Below, piece after piece: positions 24,801 to 35,255 of a stretch of 64,000 bases of DNA. Both the position numbers and the translations under genes were made by a program. The stretch comes from Steroidobacteraceae bacterium (GTDB lineage: Bacteria; Pseudomonadota; Gammaproteobacteria; Steroidobacterales; Steroidobacteraceae), in contig JANWJS010000015.1 in assembly GCA_025451845.1 (NCBI GenBank), forward strand, positions 62,001-126,000, in the 5' to 3' direction. Below the pieces are notes generated by a model that searched no databases, was not told the DNA's origin, and saw only the letters and a list, made by a program, of their open reading frames with translations. Every line of letters starts with the position of its first letter. Position 1 is the first letter of the stretch.

Positions 24801-26261
24801 CTAGGCCGTACCCCCGACCGTCAGGTTCTCCACCTTGAGGGTCGGCTGACCCACGCCCACCGGCACACTCTGGCCATCCTTGCCACACGTTCCGACCCCG
24901 TCATCGAGCTTCAGGTCGTTGCCGACCATGGTGACACGGGTCAGCACGTCCGGGCCGTTGCCGATGAGCGTAGCGCCTTTCAGAGGAGCGCCGATGCGGC
25001 CGTTCTCGATCGCGTAAGCCTCGCTGGCGGAGAAGACGAACTTGCCGGAGGTGATGTCGACCTGGCCGCCGCCGAAATTGACGGCGTAAATGCCGCGAGA
25101 AACCGAACGGATGATCTCCTGCGGATCATGCGGTCCAGGGCGCATGTACGTGTTGGTCATGCGCGGCAGCGTCATGTGCGCGAAGGATTCCCGCCGGCCA
25201 TTGCCCGTCGGCCGGCTGCCCATCAGCCGGGCGTTGAGTCGGTCCTGCATGTAGCCCCGCAATACGCCATTCTCGATGAGCGTGGTGCACTGGGTCGGGG
25301 TGCCCTCGTCATCGATGTTGAGCGAGCCGCGGCGCTGCGACAGCGTGCCATCGTCGACGACCGTGCACTCCGAAGCCGCGACGCGTTCACCAACGCGGTT
25401 CGCGAACGCGGAGGTGCCCTTGCGATTGAAATCGCCCTCGAGCCCGTGGCCGATCGCCTCATGCAGCAGGATACCCGGCCAACCGGGCCCGAGCACCACG
25501 GTCATGGGGCCCGCCGGCGCCGGCACAGCTTCCAGATTGATCAGGGCCTGCCGCGCCGCCTCGCGCCCCAGGGCCATCGGGCGGTCACCGGCAACGAGCT
25601 CCGCGAGCGAGTAGCGCCCGCCGGCGCCGCAGTAGCCCTGCTCACGCCGTCCGTTCTGCTCGACCAACACCGACACATTGAAGCGCACCAGCGGCCTGAC
25701 GTCCGCGGCGAGCTCGCCGTTGCTGGTGGCGATCAGGATGACCTCATGCACTGCAGTCACACTTGCAGTGACATGCACGATGCGCGGGTCGATCTTGCGC
25801 GTCTCGCGGTCGACTCGCTCCAGCCATGCAACCTTGTCCTGATCCGACAGCGTGGCCACCGGATCGGCCGGCAGGTACAGGCGATGGCCCGCCTGCGGGT
25901 GCCAGGCACCGACGCGCCGGTCGCCTCCGTGAACCGCGATGGCGCGTGCCGCGCGGGAGGCCTCCTCCAGAGCGGGCAGGATGATCTCGTCGGAATAGGC
26001 GAATCCGGTCTTCTCGCCGGCAAGCGCGCGGACGCCGACGCCCTGCTCGATGCTCGCGCTCCCGTCCTTCACGATGGAATCCTCGAGCGACCAGGACTCC
26101 TGCCGCGCGAGCTGGAAGTAGAGATCCGCGAAGTCGACGGAGTGCGTCAGCACTTCGCCGAAAATGCGATCGAGGCGTCCGTCATCGAGGCCGCTCGGCT
26201 TCAGGATGAGATCACGGGCGAGTGACAGGGGATCGGCAGCGGTGGCAGTCGGGTCGTTCAC
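24801..26261 (-). CDS. tldD: Metalloprotease TldD
   Basis: 486 residues from GTG 26261, preceded by GAGAG; an ATG at 26312 gives 17 more residues but overlaps the upstream gene. TldD holds the catalytic zinc of the TldD/TldE protease: the motif [12 protein letters not shown] is visible, with the third ligand expected in the C-terminal domain (GTCGKDGQ). VDFADLYFQ near the N-terminus is also typical. Follows the nitrilase-like gene, the usual nit-tldD pairing. Confidence 0.95.
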   Translation of the reverse strand: MNDPTATAADPLSLARDLILKPSGLDDGRLDRIFGEVLTHSVDFADLYFQLARQESWSLEDSIVKDGSASIEQGVGVRALAGEKTGFAYSDEIILPALEEASRAARAIAVHGGDRRVGAWHPQAGHRLYLPADPVATLSDQDKVAWLERVDRETRKIDPRIVHVTASVTAVHEVILIATSNGELAADVRPLVRFNVSVLVEQNGRREQGYCGAGGRYSLAELVAGDRPMALGREAARQALINLEAVPAPAGPMTVVLGPGWPGILLHEAIGHGLEGDFNRKGTSAFANRVGERVAASECTVVDDGTLSQRRGSLNIDDEGTPTQCTTLIENGVLRGYMQDRLNARLMGSRPTGNGRRESFAHMTLPRMTNTYMRPGPHDPQEIIRSVSRGIYAVNFGGGQVDITSGKFVFSASEAYAIENGRIGAPLKGATLIGNGPDVLTRVTMVGNDLKLDDGVGTCGKDGQSVPVGVGQPTLKVENLTVGGTA

Positions 26262-26298
26262 GATTGAGCTCTCGGCTGGATGTCCAGGATGGGCCTGT

Positions 26299-27111
26299 TC
26301 AGTTGAGTACACGGTGTGTCAGCGACGGGAAGCTGTCGCGGTCGCGCCGCTGCCCCTCGAGATCGACCTCGGCGATGATGCAGCCGCGGCCCCGCGGCAA
26401 ACGCTCGAGCACGCGGCCCCAATGATCGACGATCATGCTGTCGCCGTACGTCTCGCGTCCGTTCGGATGGAATCCGGACTGGGCGGGCGCGACAACGAAG
26501 CAGAGGTTCTCGATCGCGCGCGCCCGCAGCAGGGTCTCCCAGTGCGCCCGGCCCGTCGGCTCGGTGAAGGCGGAGGGCACGGCGAGGAGCTGCGCGCCGG
26601 CGGCGCTCAATCTGCGAAAGAGCTCCGGAAATCGCACGTCGTAGCACACCGACAGCCCGAGGCGTCCCACCGGCGTTTCGACCACGACCGGTGCCGAGCC
26701 CGGGGCGACATTGGCCGACTCGCGGTAGCTCTCCGCGCGGCCGGGCAGCTGGATATCGAAGAGGTGGATCTTGTCGTAGCGGGCGCGGCGCTTCCCCGCC
26801 GAGTCATAGACGAGCGAAGCGGCGGCCACACGGCCGTCAGCGGCGCCGCGTAACGGCACGGTGCCGCCCACGATCCAGATATTCAGCCGTCGCGCGCTCT
26901 CCGCGAGAAATTCCTGAATGGGCCCGCGGCCCTCGTCCTCCGCGATGCTGCGCTTGTCGCCGTCCAAGAGCCCGAGGAATGCGAAATTCTCCGGCAGGGC
27001 CGCAAGCCGTGCACCACGCCCCGCCGCCGCCTCCAGAAGCGCTCGCGCGTCCTGCAGATTGGCCGATACGTCCGGACCGGACGTCATCTGTATCGCGGCG
27101 ATCAGGGGCAT
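26299..27111 (-). CDS. Carbon-nitrogen hydrolase, Nit1/deaminated glutathione amidase-like
   Basis: 270 residues. The nitrilase triad is complete: E41 ([10 protein letters not shown]), K114 ([10 protein letters not shown]) and C156 ([14 protein letters not shown]). The substrate strip matches the Nit1/YbeM group, which hydrolyses the amide of deaminated glutathione, a repair reaction; the exact substrate cannot be read from sequence. It sits between rng and tldD, a common gammaproteobacterial order. Confidence 0.9.
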   Translation of the reverse strand: MPLIAAIQMTSGPDVSANLQDARALLEAAAGRGARLAALPENFAFLGLLDGDKRSIAEDEGRGPIQEFLAESARRLNIWIVGGTVPLRGAADGRVAAASLVYDSAGKRRARYDKIHLFDIQLPGRAESYRESANVAPGSAPVVVETPVGRLGLSVCYDVRFPELFRRLSAAGAQLLAVPSAFTEPTGRAHWETLLRARAIENLCFVVAPAQSGFHPNGRETYGDSMIVDHWGRVLERLPRGRGCIIAEVDLEGQRRDRDSFPSLTHRVLN

Positions 27112-27177
27112 GCGCCCAATACTATGGGGTCGTAGCCGACGGCCCGCAATGGTATCGCCAAAAGCGCTGAATCTGGC

Positions 27178-28658
<1,481 letters not shown>

Positions 28659-28662
<4 letters not shown>

Positions 28663-29273
28663 CGCGCGCCTCCGATCCAGTAGCGGATGCCGGCATCGCG
28701 CAACAGCTCCACCGTCTCGAGGAGCGGCAGCCCCATCACGCCGGAATAACTGCCGCTCAACGCGGCAACGAAGGCGGCTCCGTACCCCTGGATGGCATAG
28801 CCCCCGGCCTTGTCGCGCGGCTCGCCTGTATCCCAATAGGCCTCGATCTCCGCCCTGTCGATGTTGCGAAAGCGAACGGAGCTGCAGTTGACTCGCAGCG
28901 CGACACCCCGCTCGGTTGCGAGAGCTACCGCTGTCAACACCTGATGCGTCCTGCCCGCGAGCGACACCAGCATATCGACCCCGTCGGCGCGGCCTGAAGG
29001 CTTACCGTAGACAGAGCCCTCCAATACCACCGTCGTGTCCGCAGCCAATACCGGTAGAGCTTCCCCGCGCTGGCGCACGGCGGTTGCCTTGAGACGCGCG
29101 AGGCGCACGACGTAGTCCGTGGGCACCTCAGCCGGCAGGAGGCTCTCATCCACCTGCGCCGCGACTACGGTGTGAGGTACGCCGATCTGCGTCAGCAGCT
29201 CTCGCCGCCGCGGCGACGTGGAGGCCAGGCAGATGACTGCGTCTGCGGCGGCGGAGTGAGTCATCGGCATCAA
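28659..29273 (-). CDS. maf: Maf-family nucleoside triphosphate pyrophosphatase
   Basis: 204 residues. Maf proteins hydrolyse non-canonical or surplus nucleotides (YhdE: dTTP/UTP). STSPRRREL (18-26) binds phosphate, D79 in LAADTTVV is the base, and [12 protein letters not shown] is the third motif. The order rlmH-maf-rng with 4-bp overlaps suggests the YhdE subgroup. Confidence 0.94.
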
Positions 29274-29740
29274 TCGCGATGATACGGATGATGGTTCAGT
29301 ATGCTCATCGCGCGATAAAGCTGCTCGGCCAACACGACACGCACCAGCGCATGAGGGAGCGTGAGACGCGACAGGGACAGGGACACATCGCTGCGCTCCA
29401 GAACCTCCGCCGCAAACCCGTCGGGTCCGCCGATGAGGAACGCGAGATCGCGTCCCTCCCGCATCCTGCCGTCGAGCCAGTCGGCGAGCTCCCGCGTGCT
29501 CATCTGCGTACCGTGCTCATCCAGCGCCACCACCCACTCATCGGGACGCAGGGCCGTCAGCAGCTTGCGCGCCTCAGCGTCAATGGCCTTGCGCGGGCTC
29601 TGGCCGGCGCTACGGGGGCCGGGCTCGATCTCGACCAGCGTGAGCTTGAGGCGCGAGCCGAAGCGGCGGGTGTAGTCGGCGCAGGCCTCGCGTACCCATG
29701 CGGGCGGGCGGGTGCCCACCGCTATGACCCTGGCCCGCAC
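29270..29740 (-). CDS. rlmH: 23S rRNA pseudouridine-1915 N3-methyltransferase
   Basis: 156 residues, a SPOUT methyltransferase that modifies pseudouridine 1915 in helix 69 of the 70S ribosome. SAM-binding knot: FLIGGPDGF (101-109) and [19 protein letters not shown]; conserved end HHPYHRD. Start is 5 bp after the rsfS stop. Confidence 0.96.
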   Translation of the reverse strand: MRARVIAVGTRPPAWVREACADYTRRFGSRLKLTLVEIEPGPRSAGQSPRKAIDAEARKLLTALRPDEWVVALDEHGTQMSTRELADWLDGRMREGRDLAFLIGGPDGFAAEVLERSDVSLSLSRLTLPHALVRVVLAEQLYRAMSILNHHPYHRD

Positions 29741-29745
29741 CGAAC

Positions 29746-30213
29746 CTACGAGTGCCGGGCGCGCGCCACGCTACTTGCGCTGTCGTGCATCGCGGTACCG
29801 GCATCCCACAGCCGCTCCAGGCCGTAGAACTCGCGTACGCGGGGCAGCATCACGTGCACGACGACATCCTGCAGGTCGACGAGCACCCACTCGCCTTCTC
29901 CCTCGCCCTCGGTGCCGAGCGGCCGAAATCCGTTTCTCTTGGCCTGCTCGATGACGTGCTCGGCAATGGAGCGGACGTGCCGGTCGGAGGTGCCGGAGGC
30001 AACGATCAGGGTATCGGCGATGTCGGTCAGGCCGCGCACGTCCAGCACCTTGACGTTCACGGCTTTCATGTCTTCGAGGGCGGAAGTAACGGCCTGGAGA
30101 GGAGTTGGCGCGCTGCAGGGCGGAGACGCCGGACTGCGGGGCGGGGATGCGGATCGTGCGGACTTGGAAGCCTGCGCGGGAACGCCGCGGCGCCGGATTG
30201 TGCGGGTGGTCAT
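29746..30213 (-). CDS. rsfS: Ribosome silencing factor RsfS
   Basis: 155 residues. RsfS binds L14 and blocks subunit joining during starvation. Core: NVKVLDVRGLTDIADTLIV, SGTSDRHVRSIAEHV, GEWVLVDLQDVVVHVMLP and FYGLERLW. The first 38 residues are a Ser/Pro/Arg-rich extension not found in typical RsfS (105-120 residues); a later start is not excluded, though the next good in-frame Met (EDMKAVN) would remove the first core helix. Confidence 0.93.
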   Translation of the reverse strand: MTTRTIRRRGVPAQASKSARSASPPRSPASPPCSAPTPLQAVTSALEDMKAVNVKVLDVRGLTDIADTLIVASGTSDRHVRSIAEHVIEQAKRNGFRPLGTEGEGEGEWVLVDLQDVVVHVMLPRVREFYGLERLWDAGTAMHDSASSVARARHS

Positions 30214-30243
30214 GTGATGAAGCGGTCTCTCCTGTGGGAAGAA

Positions 30244-30930
30244 TCACTCGCGAGCATAGCACTGACTCTCGCGCAGGATGAATCGCACTTGGTCCGGCAC
30301 GAGATATTGCGGGTCGCGTCCCGAAACGATGAGCTGTCGCAGCTCCGTCGAGGAGATCTCGAGCTGAGTCACGGCATGCACGTAAATCCGGCCCGCGGTC
30401 TTCTCGTGCAACTCGCGGATGGTGCCGGTCCCGTGGTCCACCATGACCTCTCCGAGCGGCCCCATGGTCGGCGCCTTCCAACCTGGGCGGTGCGCGACGA
30501 TGATGTGCGCGAGGCTGAGCAGATCGCGCCAGCGGTGCCAGTTCGGCAGGCCCAGAAACGCGTCCATGCCGAGGAGCAGGCAGAGCGAGCGGTCCGGATT
30601 CTCCGCCCGCAGCTCCGTCAGGGTATCCACAGAGTAGGAGACCCCCGTACGACGAATCTCCCGGTCGTCGACGACGAACGCCGGCTGGTCGGCCACCGCG
30701 GCCTGCACCATCCGCAGCCGCAGGTCCGCGCTCGCCAGCGGCTGATCGCGATGCGGCGGACTGCCGGTGGGCATGAAGCGCACTTCCGCCAGGCGTAACT
30801 CCTGCCACAGCTCGAAAGCGGTGCGCAGATGGCCGTAATGAATGGGATCGAAAGTGCCGCCAAAGAGACCGATCGGTTGCATCGAGCTGTCCGTGAATGG
30901 CGCCTCGCTGCCCGAGGCGCGGTGGAACAT
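30244..30930 (-). CDS. nadD: Nicotinate-mononucleotide adenylyltransferase
   Basis: 228 residues from ATG 30930, 4 bp after the holA stop; ATG 30882 (MQPIGLFGG) gives a more usual N-terminus. NadD adenylates nicotinate mononucleotide in NAD synthesis. GGTFDPIHYGHLR carries the nucleotidyl-transferase HxGH, and ISSTELR is the second motif. Typical holA-nadD-rsfS-rlmH order. Confidence 0.94.
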   Translation of the reverse strand: MFHRASGSEAPFTDSSMQPIGLFGGTFDPIHYGHLRTAFELWQELRLAEVRFMPTGSPPHRDQPLASADLRLRMVQAAVADQPAFVVDDREIRRTGVSYSVDTLTELRAENPDRSLCLLLGMDAFLGLPNWHRWRDLLSLAHIIVAHRPGWKAPTMGPLGEVMVDHGTGTIRELHEKTAGRIYVHAVTQLEISSTELRQLIVSGRDPQYLVPDQVRFILRESQCYARE

Positions 30931-30934
30931 GTCC

Positions 30935-31984
30935 TTATTTGAACATGGACTGCGGTGCGGCTACCGCCGGGCGGCCGCAAATGTCGGCGGCGAGCAGCGC
31001 CATCTCGTCCCAGGCATCGCCCAGCAGCCGCCCCTTGATCATGCGGTCGGCGCGGGCGGCGCGCAGGGCGAGGGCTCGGAAAGACAGGCGGGGCGCACGG
31101 CGCACGGCCTTGTCCAGGGCGGCGGTCTGCCGCTGCCAGCTCCCACGCGCCCCACCCCCTCCCGGATTCGCCACCGCGCCCCAGAGGTCGCGCAGCGCCT
31201 TGGTCAGCGCCCACAGGACCAGGGTCTGTTCGGTGCCCTCCGAGCGCAGTCCCGCCAGCACCCGCAGGGCCCGATCCGCCTCTCCCCCGAGAACGGCCTC
31301 CGACAGCCGGAAGACATCGAAACGCGCGCTATCGGCGACACCGGCGAGCACCGTGTCGGCCGTTATGGGGCCGGCCGGCGCGAGCAGGCGCAGCTTCTCC
31401 AACTCCTGATGGGCGGCAAGCAGGTTGCCCTCGGTGCGCTCGGCGAGGAGGATCAGCGCTTCCGGGTCGACCTCGAGCCGCAGCCGGCGGCAGCGGCTGC
31501 GCAGCCAACCCACGAGCTTGTCCGCTTCGACCGGCCAGACAGGCACCCAGCCGCCGTGAGCCTCCAGCGCCCGGAACCATTGCGTCCCCTGCGCGTCCCG
31601 ATCGAGGCGCGGCGCGAGGATGAGGAGCAGGGTATCCGGATCCTGGCGCGACAGGAGACTCAGGAGCGCGTTGTTGCCGGCCACTCCGGGGCGAGCCGTG
31701 GGCAGACGCAGCTCCAGCAGCCGGCGCAATGCAAACAGAGACAGGTTGCCGGCGGAAGCCCGCACGTCGTCCCAGTCGGAGCCCCGGTCGAGGAAGTGCA
31801 CCTCGCGCTCCGTGAAGCCCGCGGCGCGCGCCCGCGCGCGAATCGCGTCGGCCGCCTCACCGCTGAGCAGCGGCTCATCACCGGATACCAGGTAGGCCGG
31901 CAGAAGGTGCTGTTCCAGATGGGTGATCAGGGAATCAGGGGTGAGCTTCAACGGGACCTGCCGCAAAATGCGATGACCCGACAT
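30935..31984 (-). CDS. holA: DNA polymerase III subunit delta
   Basis: 349 residues from ATG 31984. HolA is the clamp-opening wrench of the beta-clamp loader. KLTPDSLITHLEQ, PAYLVSGDEPLL, TLLLILAPRLDR and the C-terminal collar helix (ALRDLWGAV, ADRMIKGRLLGDAWDEM) match the family. lptE, which normally precedes holA, lies 18 kb away beside leuS, so the usual leuS-lptE-holA run has been split. An open frame extends upstream to 32317 but overlaps the divergent small gene and is excluded. Confidence 0.92.
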   Translation of the reverse strand: MSGHRILRQVPLKLTPDSLITHLEQHLLPAYLVSGDEPLLSGEAADAIRARARAAGFTEREVHFLDRGSDWDDVRASAGNLSLFALRRLLELRLPTARPGVAGNNALLSLLSRQDPDTLLLILAPRLDRDAQGTQWFRALEAHGGWVPVWPVEADKLVGWLRSRCRRLRLEVDPEALILLAERTEGNLLAAHQELEKLRLLAPAGPITADTVLAGVADSARFDVFRLSEAVLGGEADRALRVLAGLRSEGTEQTLVLWALTKALRDLWGAVANPGGGGARGSWQRQTAALDKAVRRAPRLSFRALALRAARADRMIKGRLLGDAWDEMALLAADICGRPAVAAPQSMFK

Positions 31985-32056
31985 TATCGGCCATTCCAGA
32001 CACGCTTGCCCGGCTGAGAGCCTACGGCTAGGCTTGATGGTCCGGATGCGATATCC

Positions 32057-32356
32057 ATGAGCCACACGCTGTCCCGCAACCGACTGATCGCGCTCGTCGC
32101 GGCGGTCGCGATGGTCGTGGTCATCTGCGGCTATGCCTCGCAGCCCCAGGCAGATCAGCCGAATCAGTCGTGCCATTGCGACTGGACCATGCACTTCACG
32201 GGTGTGGCCGGTTCCGCGCCCCACCCCGTCGCCGTCGTCAAGCCAGTCCTCGCGACATGGCTGCGGCCCCCTGTCGCCGCGGCAGCGGTGCGCGGCGCGC
32301 GCAGGATGCGCGCGCATCTCGCCCGCGGACCTCCCGACACGCTCTCAATCGGCTGA
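32057..32356 (+). CDS. Small membrane-anchored protein, DW(T/S)MHFTGVAG type, copy 1
   Basis: 99 residues. An N-terminal hydrophobic segment (LIALVAAVAMVVVICG) is followed by CHCDWTMHFTGVAG, a Pro-rich linker and the tail RRMRAHLARGPP. A paralogue at 38391 shares VICG, DW.MHFTGVAG and R.RAHLARGPP and sits at the other end of the efflux operon. I recognise no family. The CHC-D-MH cluster could bind metal, and the neighbouring efflux pump is of the metal type; both are inferences. Cys at the end of the hydrophobic run is not in a clear lipobox. Confidence 0.7.
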   Translation: MSHTLSRNRLIALVAAVAMVVVICGYASQPQADQPNQSCHCDWTMHFTGVAGSAPHPVAVVKPVLATWLRPPVAAAAVRGARRMRAHLARGPPDTLSIG

Positions 32357-32589
32357 CAAACGGCCCGCCGCGCTCGCGTGTAGGGCGTGGTGATCGGTCC
32401 GACCAGGGTGGCCGCGCGCATGCGTGGCTGTGCTCACACGATGCACTGAGGTCATCCCTGGCGGCAAGCCGGTGTCGCCTGCGTACTCTTGCGGCTGACG
32501 GCAGACCGCGCCCCATTGGGAAGCGCGCACTCCCCCATCCGCCACAGCTCGCGGCCTACCGGCGTTGTAAAAGCATTCCGCCAATCCGT

Positions 32590-34089
32590 ATGAGTCCAAT
32601 CCTGAATGAGGGGCGTTGGTTGCGTGGCATCGCCGCCTGCGCCGTTTTGCTCGCCGCCGGCTGCGCGGTCGGGCCGAATTTCAAGACACCGCCGCCACCG
32701 AAAGTCGACGGCTACGGCGCCAAGGTGGCCACACCGACGGTCGCCACCCCTGATGACGCGGCAGGCGCAGCGCAGCGCTTCCAGGCGGGCGCAACTGTTC
32801 CCGCCGACTGGTGGCGGCTGTTCCATTCCCAGTCGCTCGATGCACTGATTGCGGCCTCCCTGAAGAACAATCCCAGCCTGCAGGCAGCGCAGGCGGCGCT
32901 GCGCGTGGCGTATGAAGATGCGCGGGCGCAGCGCGGTGTGCGCTTTCCCGCCGTCTCGGCGAGCTTCGGCGCAAGCCGTCAGAAGCAGTCCGAGGAGCTC
33001 GCGCCGACACCCAACTTCCCGACGGTCGCGAACGAGTTTCAGTACGACCTGTTCACTCCCGAGCTCACGATCTCCTACGCGCCCGATCTCTTCGGGCTCA
33101 ACCACCGCAACGTCGAGTCGGCCCGCGCGCAGGAGGAAGCCGCCCGCTTCCAGATGATCGCGATCTGGACGACGTTGAGCGCAAACGTCGTAGTCACGGC
33201 AGTGCAAGACGCTTCGCTGCGCGAGCAGGCCCAAGCGACCCGCAAGGTGATCGGCCTGGAGAAGCGCAGCCTTGCCATTCTGCAACTTCGTTTCCAAAGG
33301 GGCGATGCGAGCGGGCTCGACGTGGCCGCACAGCAATCCCAGCTCGCGCAGGCGCAAGCCGCGTTGCCGACGATCGTGAAGCAGCTCAGACAGACGCAGG
33401 ATGCGCTGGCGGCGCTGACCGGCCGCTTCCCGAATCAGCCGCCGATCCCGACCCTGTCGCTGACCGACCTGCATCTGCCCGAGGACCTGCCGCTCACTCT
33501 GCCCTCCGCTCTCGTGGCGCAGCGTCCCGATGTGCGCCAGGCGCGCGCTGATTTGCATGCGGCGAGCGCCGCGATCGGGATTGCAGCCGCCCAGCGGCTG
33601 CCGGACATCGAGCTCACCGCGGACGCCGGCAGCAGCGCGCTCGCGATCTCGCAAGTATTCGGGTCGGGCACGGGCTTCTGGGGCATCGCCGCGTCGCTGA
33701 CCGCGCCGATCTTCCAGGGCGGCCAGCTGCTGCACCAGGAACGGGCCGCCAAGGCCGCCTACGTGGAGGCCGCGCAAGAGTATCGCGGTGCCGTCCTGGC
33801 GGCGTTCCAGAACGTCGCGGATACCTTGGTGGCGCTGCAGGAAGATGCGCGGGCGCTGCAGGCGGCGGCCGAGGCGGCGCACGCCGCAAAGCGCACGCTG
33901 GATCTGTCGCAACTCCAATTGCATCACGGATACATCGGCGTGTTCGAGTTGCTTGCCGCCGAACAGGCCTATCAGCAGGCGCAGATGACACTTGCCCAGG
34001 ACGAAGCCAATCGTTTCGCCGACACCGCGGCGCTCTATCAGGCGCTCGGCGGTGGTTGGTGGCACAACGCGAGATTCGAGACACCATGA
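32590..34089 (+). CDS. RND efflux outer-membrane lipoprotein (NodT/OprM family)
   Basis: 499 residues from ATG 32590. The lipobox LLAAGC puts the lipidated Cys at 25, followed by AVGPNFKTP, the NodT-type start. PADWWRLFHSQSLDALI and GFWGIAASLTAPIFQGGQL are conserved barrel and coiled-coil landmarks. It forms the outer-membrane exit duct. Its stop overlaps the adaptor start by 4 bp. The 233 bp before it hold no gene or motif I recognise. Confidence 0.93.
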   Translation: MSPILNEGRWLRGIAACAVLLAAGCAVGPNFKTPPPPKVDGYGAKVATPTVATPDDAAGAAQRFQAGATVPADWWRLFHSQSLDALIAASLKNNPSLQAAQAALRVAYEDARAQRGVRFPAVSASFGASRQKQSEELAPTPNFPTVANEFQYDLFTPELTISYAPDLFGLNHRNVESARAQEEAARFQMIAIWTTLSANVVVTAVQDASLREQAQATRKVIGLEKRSLAILQLRFQRGDASGLDVAAQQSQLAQAQAALPTIVKQLRQTQDALAALTGRFPNQPPIPTLSLTDLHLPEDLPLTLPSALVAQRPDVRQARADLHAASAAIGIAAAQRLPDIELTADAGSSALAISQVFGSGTGFWGIAASLTAPIFQGGQLLHQERAAKAAYVEAAQEYRGAVLAAFQNVADTLVALQEDARALQAAAEAAHAAKRTLDLSQLQLHHGYIGVFELLAAEQAYQQAQMTLAQDEANRFADTAALYQALGGGWWHNARFETP

Positions 34090-35255
34090 CTAGAAAGCCT
34101 CCAGAAAGCGGCAGCAGATGCGGGCTGCAGTGGGCCGCTGCCTGCCTCACTGCCGCTCTCGCGTCGCTCGCCGGCTGCTCATCGGCGACACCCGACGCCA
34201 ACCCGCAAGCGAGCACGCCGCAGAACGTGACGCTGACGGCCGCGCAGCAGAAGAGCATTCATTTGCTCACGGTTGCGCCCGCGACCTACCGGACGAGCAT
34301 CACCACCACGGCGGTCGTGGATTTCGATCACGACCGCTCGACACCGGTGTTGGCGCCCTTCTCCGGACCGGTCACGCGTGTGATGGTCACTCTGGGGGAC
34401 CACGTGGCCGCCGGGCAGGCGCTGGCGATGGTGAGTTCACCCGACTTCACCACTGCCGTCGGCACCTATCGCAAGGCGCTGATCACCGCCTCGGCAGCCG
34501 ATGCGGTCGCCGCCAACGACCGCTTTCTATACGCACATCAGGCGATCTCTCAGCGCGAGAACGCGGATGCCCGGGCCGCCGCGGTAGGCGCCGACGCCGA
34601 CCGTACTGCCGGACTGCAGGGACTGATCGCCCTGCACGTCGACCCGAAGACCATCGCCGCCCTGCGCGCCGGTAAGCCGCTGGCGCTCGAGGAGGGCGTG
34701 ATCCGCTCGCCGATCGCCGGCACGGTGGTCGCGAAGTCGATCGGCCCGGGGCAAACGCTGGCGGCGGGAACCTCGCCGTGTTTCACGATCGCCGATACCT
34801 CGAGGATGTGGGTGCTGGCGCAGGTGTTCGGCGCCGAGATCGGGCAGGTGCACGTCGGCGATGACGCCACGGTCGACACCGGCGACGGCAGCGTGCCGCT
34901 CCCCGGCAAGGTCGCGAACGTCGGCCCGGTGGTCGACCCGCAAACTCGCTCGGTGACTGCACGCGTCCAAGTGGACAACCCGCAGGGCGCTCTCAAACAG
35001 CAGATGTTCGCGCAGGTCCACATCCAGTCGCGCCAGCCGTTTCAGGGATTACTGCTCCCTGTCTCCGCAGTGCTGCGTAACGATGAGAATCTGCCGTTCG
35101 TGTATGTCGTTGCCGCCGACGGCAGTTACGCCAGGCGGCCGGTGACTCTGGGAGCACGCGTGGACGATCGCTACGTGATCCCGCAAGGGCTCCGCCCCGG
35201 CGACAAGGTAGTGGTGGACGGCAGTATCTTCTTGCAGTTCATCGAGACCCAATGA
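34086..35255 (+). CDS. RND efflux periplasmic adaptor (CzcB/CusB type lipoprotein)
   Basis: 389 residues from ATG 34086. A lipobox ASLAGC gives Cys 31. The lipoyl halves are PVLAPFSGPVTRVMVTLGDH and IRSPIAGTVVAKSIGPGQTL with a short hairpin between, then the beta-barrel (VGDDATVDTG) and the membrane-proximal region (LPVSAVLRNDENLPFVYVV). It bridges the pump and the outer-membrane duct. Both ends overlap neighbours by 4 bp. Confidence 0.93.
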   Translation: MTRKPPESGSRCGLQWAAACLTAALASLAGCSSATPDANPQASTPQNVTLTAAQQKSIHLLTVAPATYRTSITTTAVVDFDHDRSTPVLAPFSGPVTRVMVTLGDHVAAGQALAMVSSPDFTTAVGTYRKALITASAADAVAANDRFLYAHQAISQRENADARAAAVGADADRTAGLQGLIALHVDPKTIAALRAGKPLALEEGVIRSPIAGTVVAKSIGPGQTLAAGTSPCFTIADTSRMWVLAQVFGAEIGQVHVGDDATVDTGDGSVPLPGKVANVGPVVDPQTRSVTARVQVDNPQGALKQQMFAQVHIQSRQPFQGLLLPVSAVLRNDENLPFVYVVAADGSYARRPVTLGARVDDRYVIPQGLRPGDKVVVDGSIFLQFIETQ

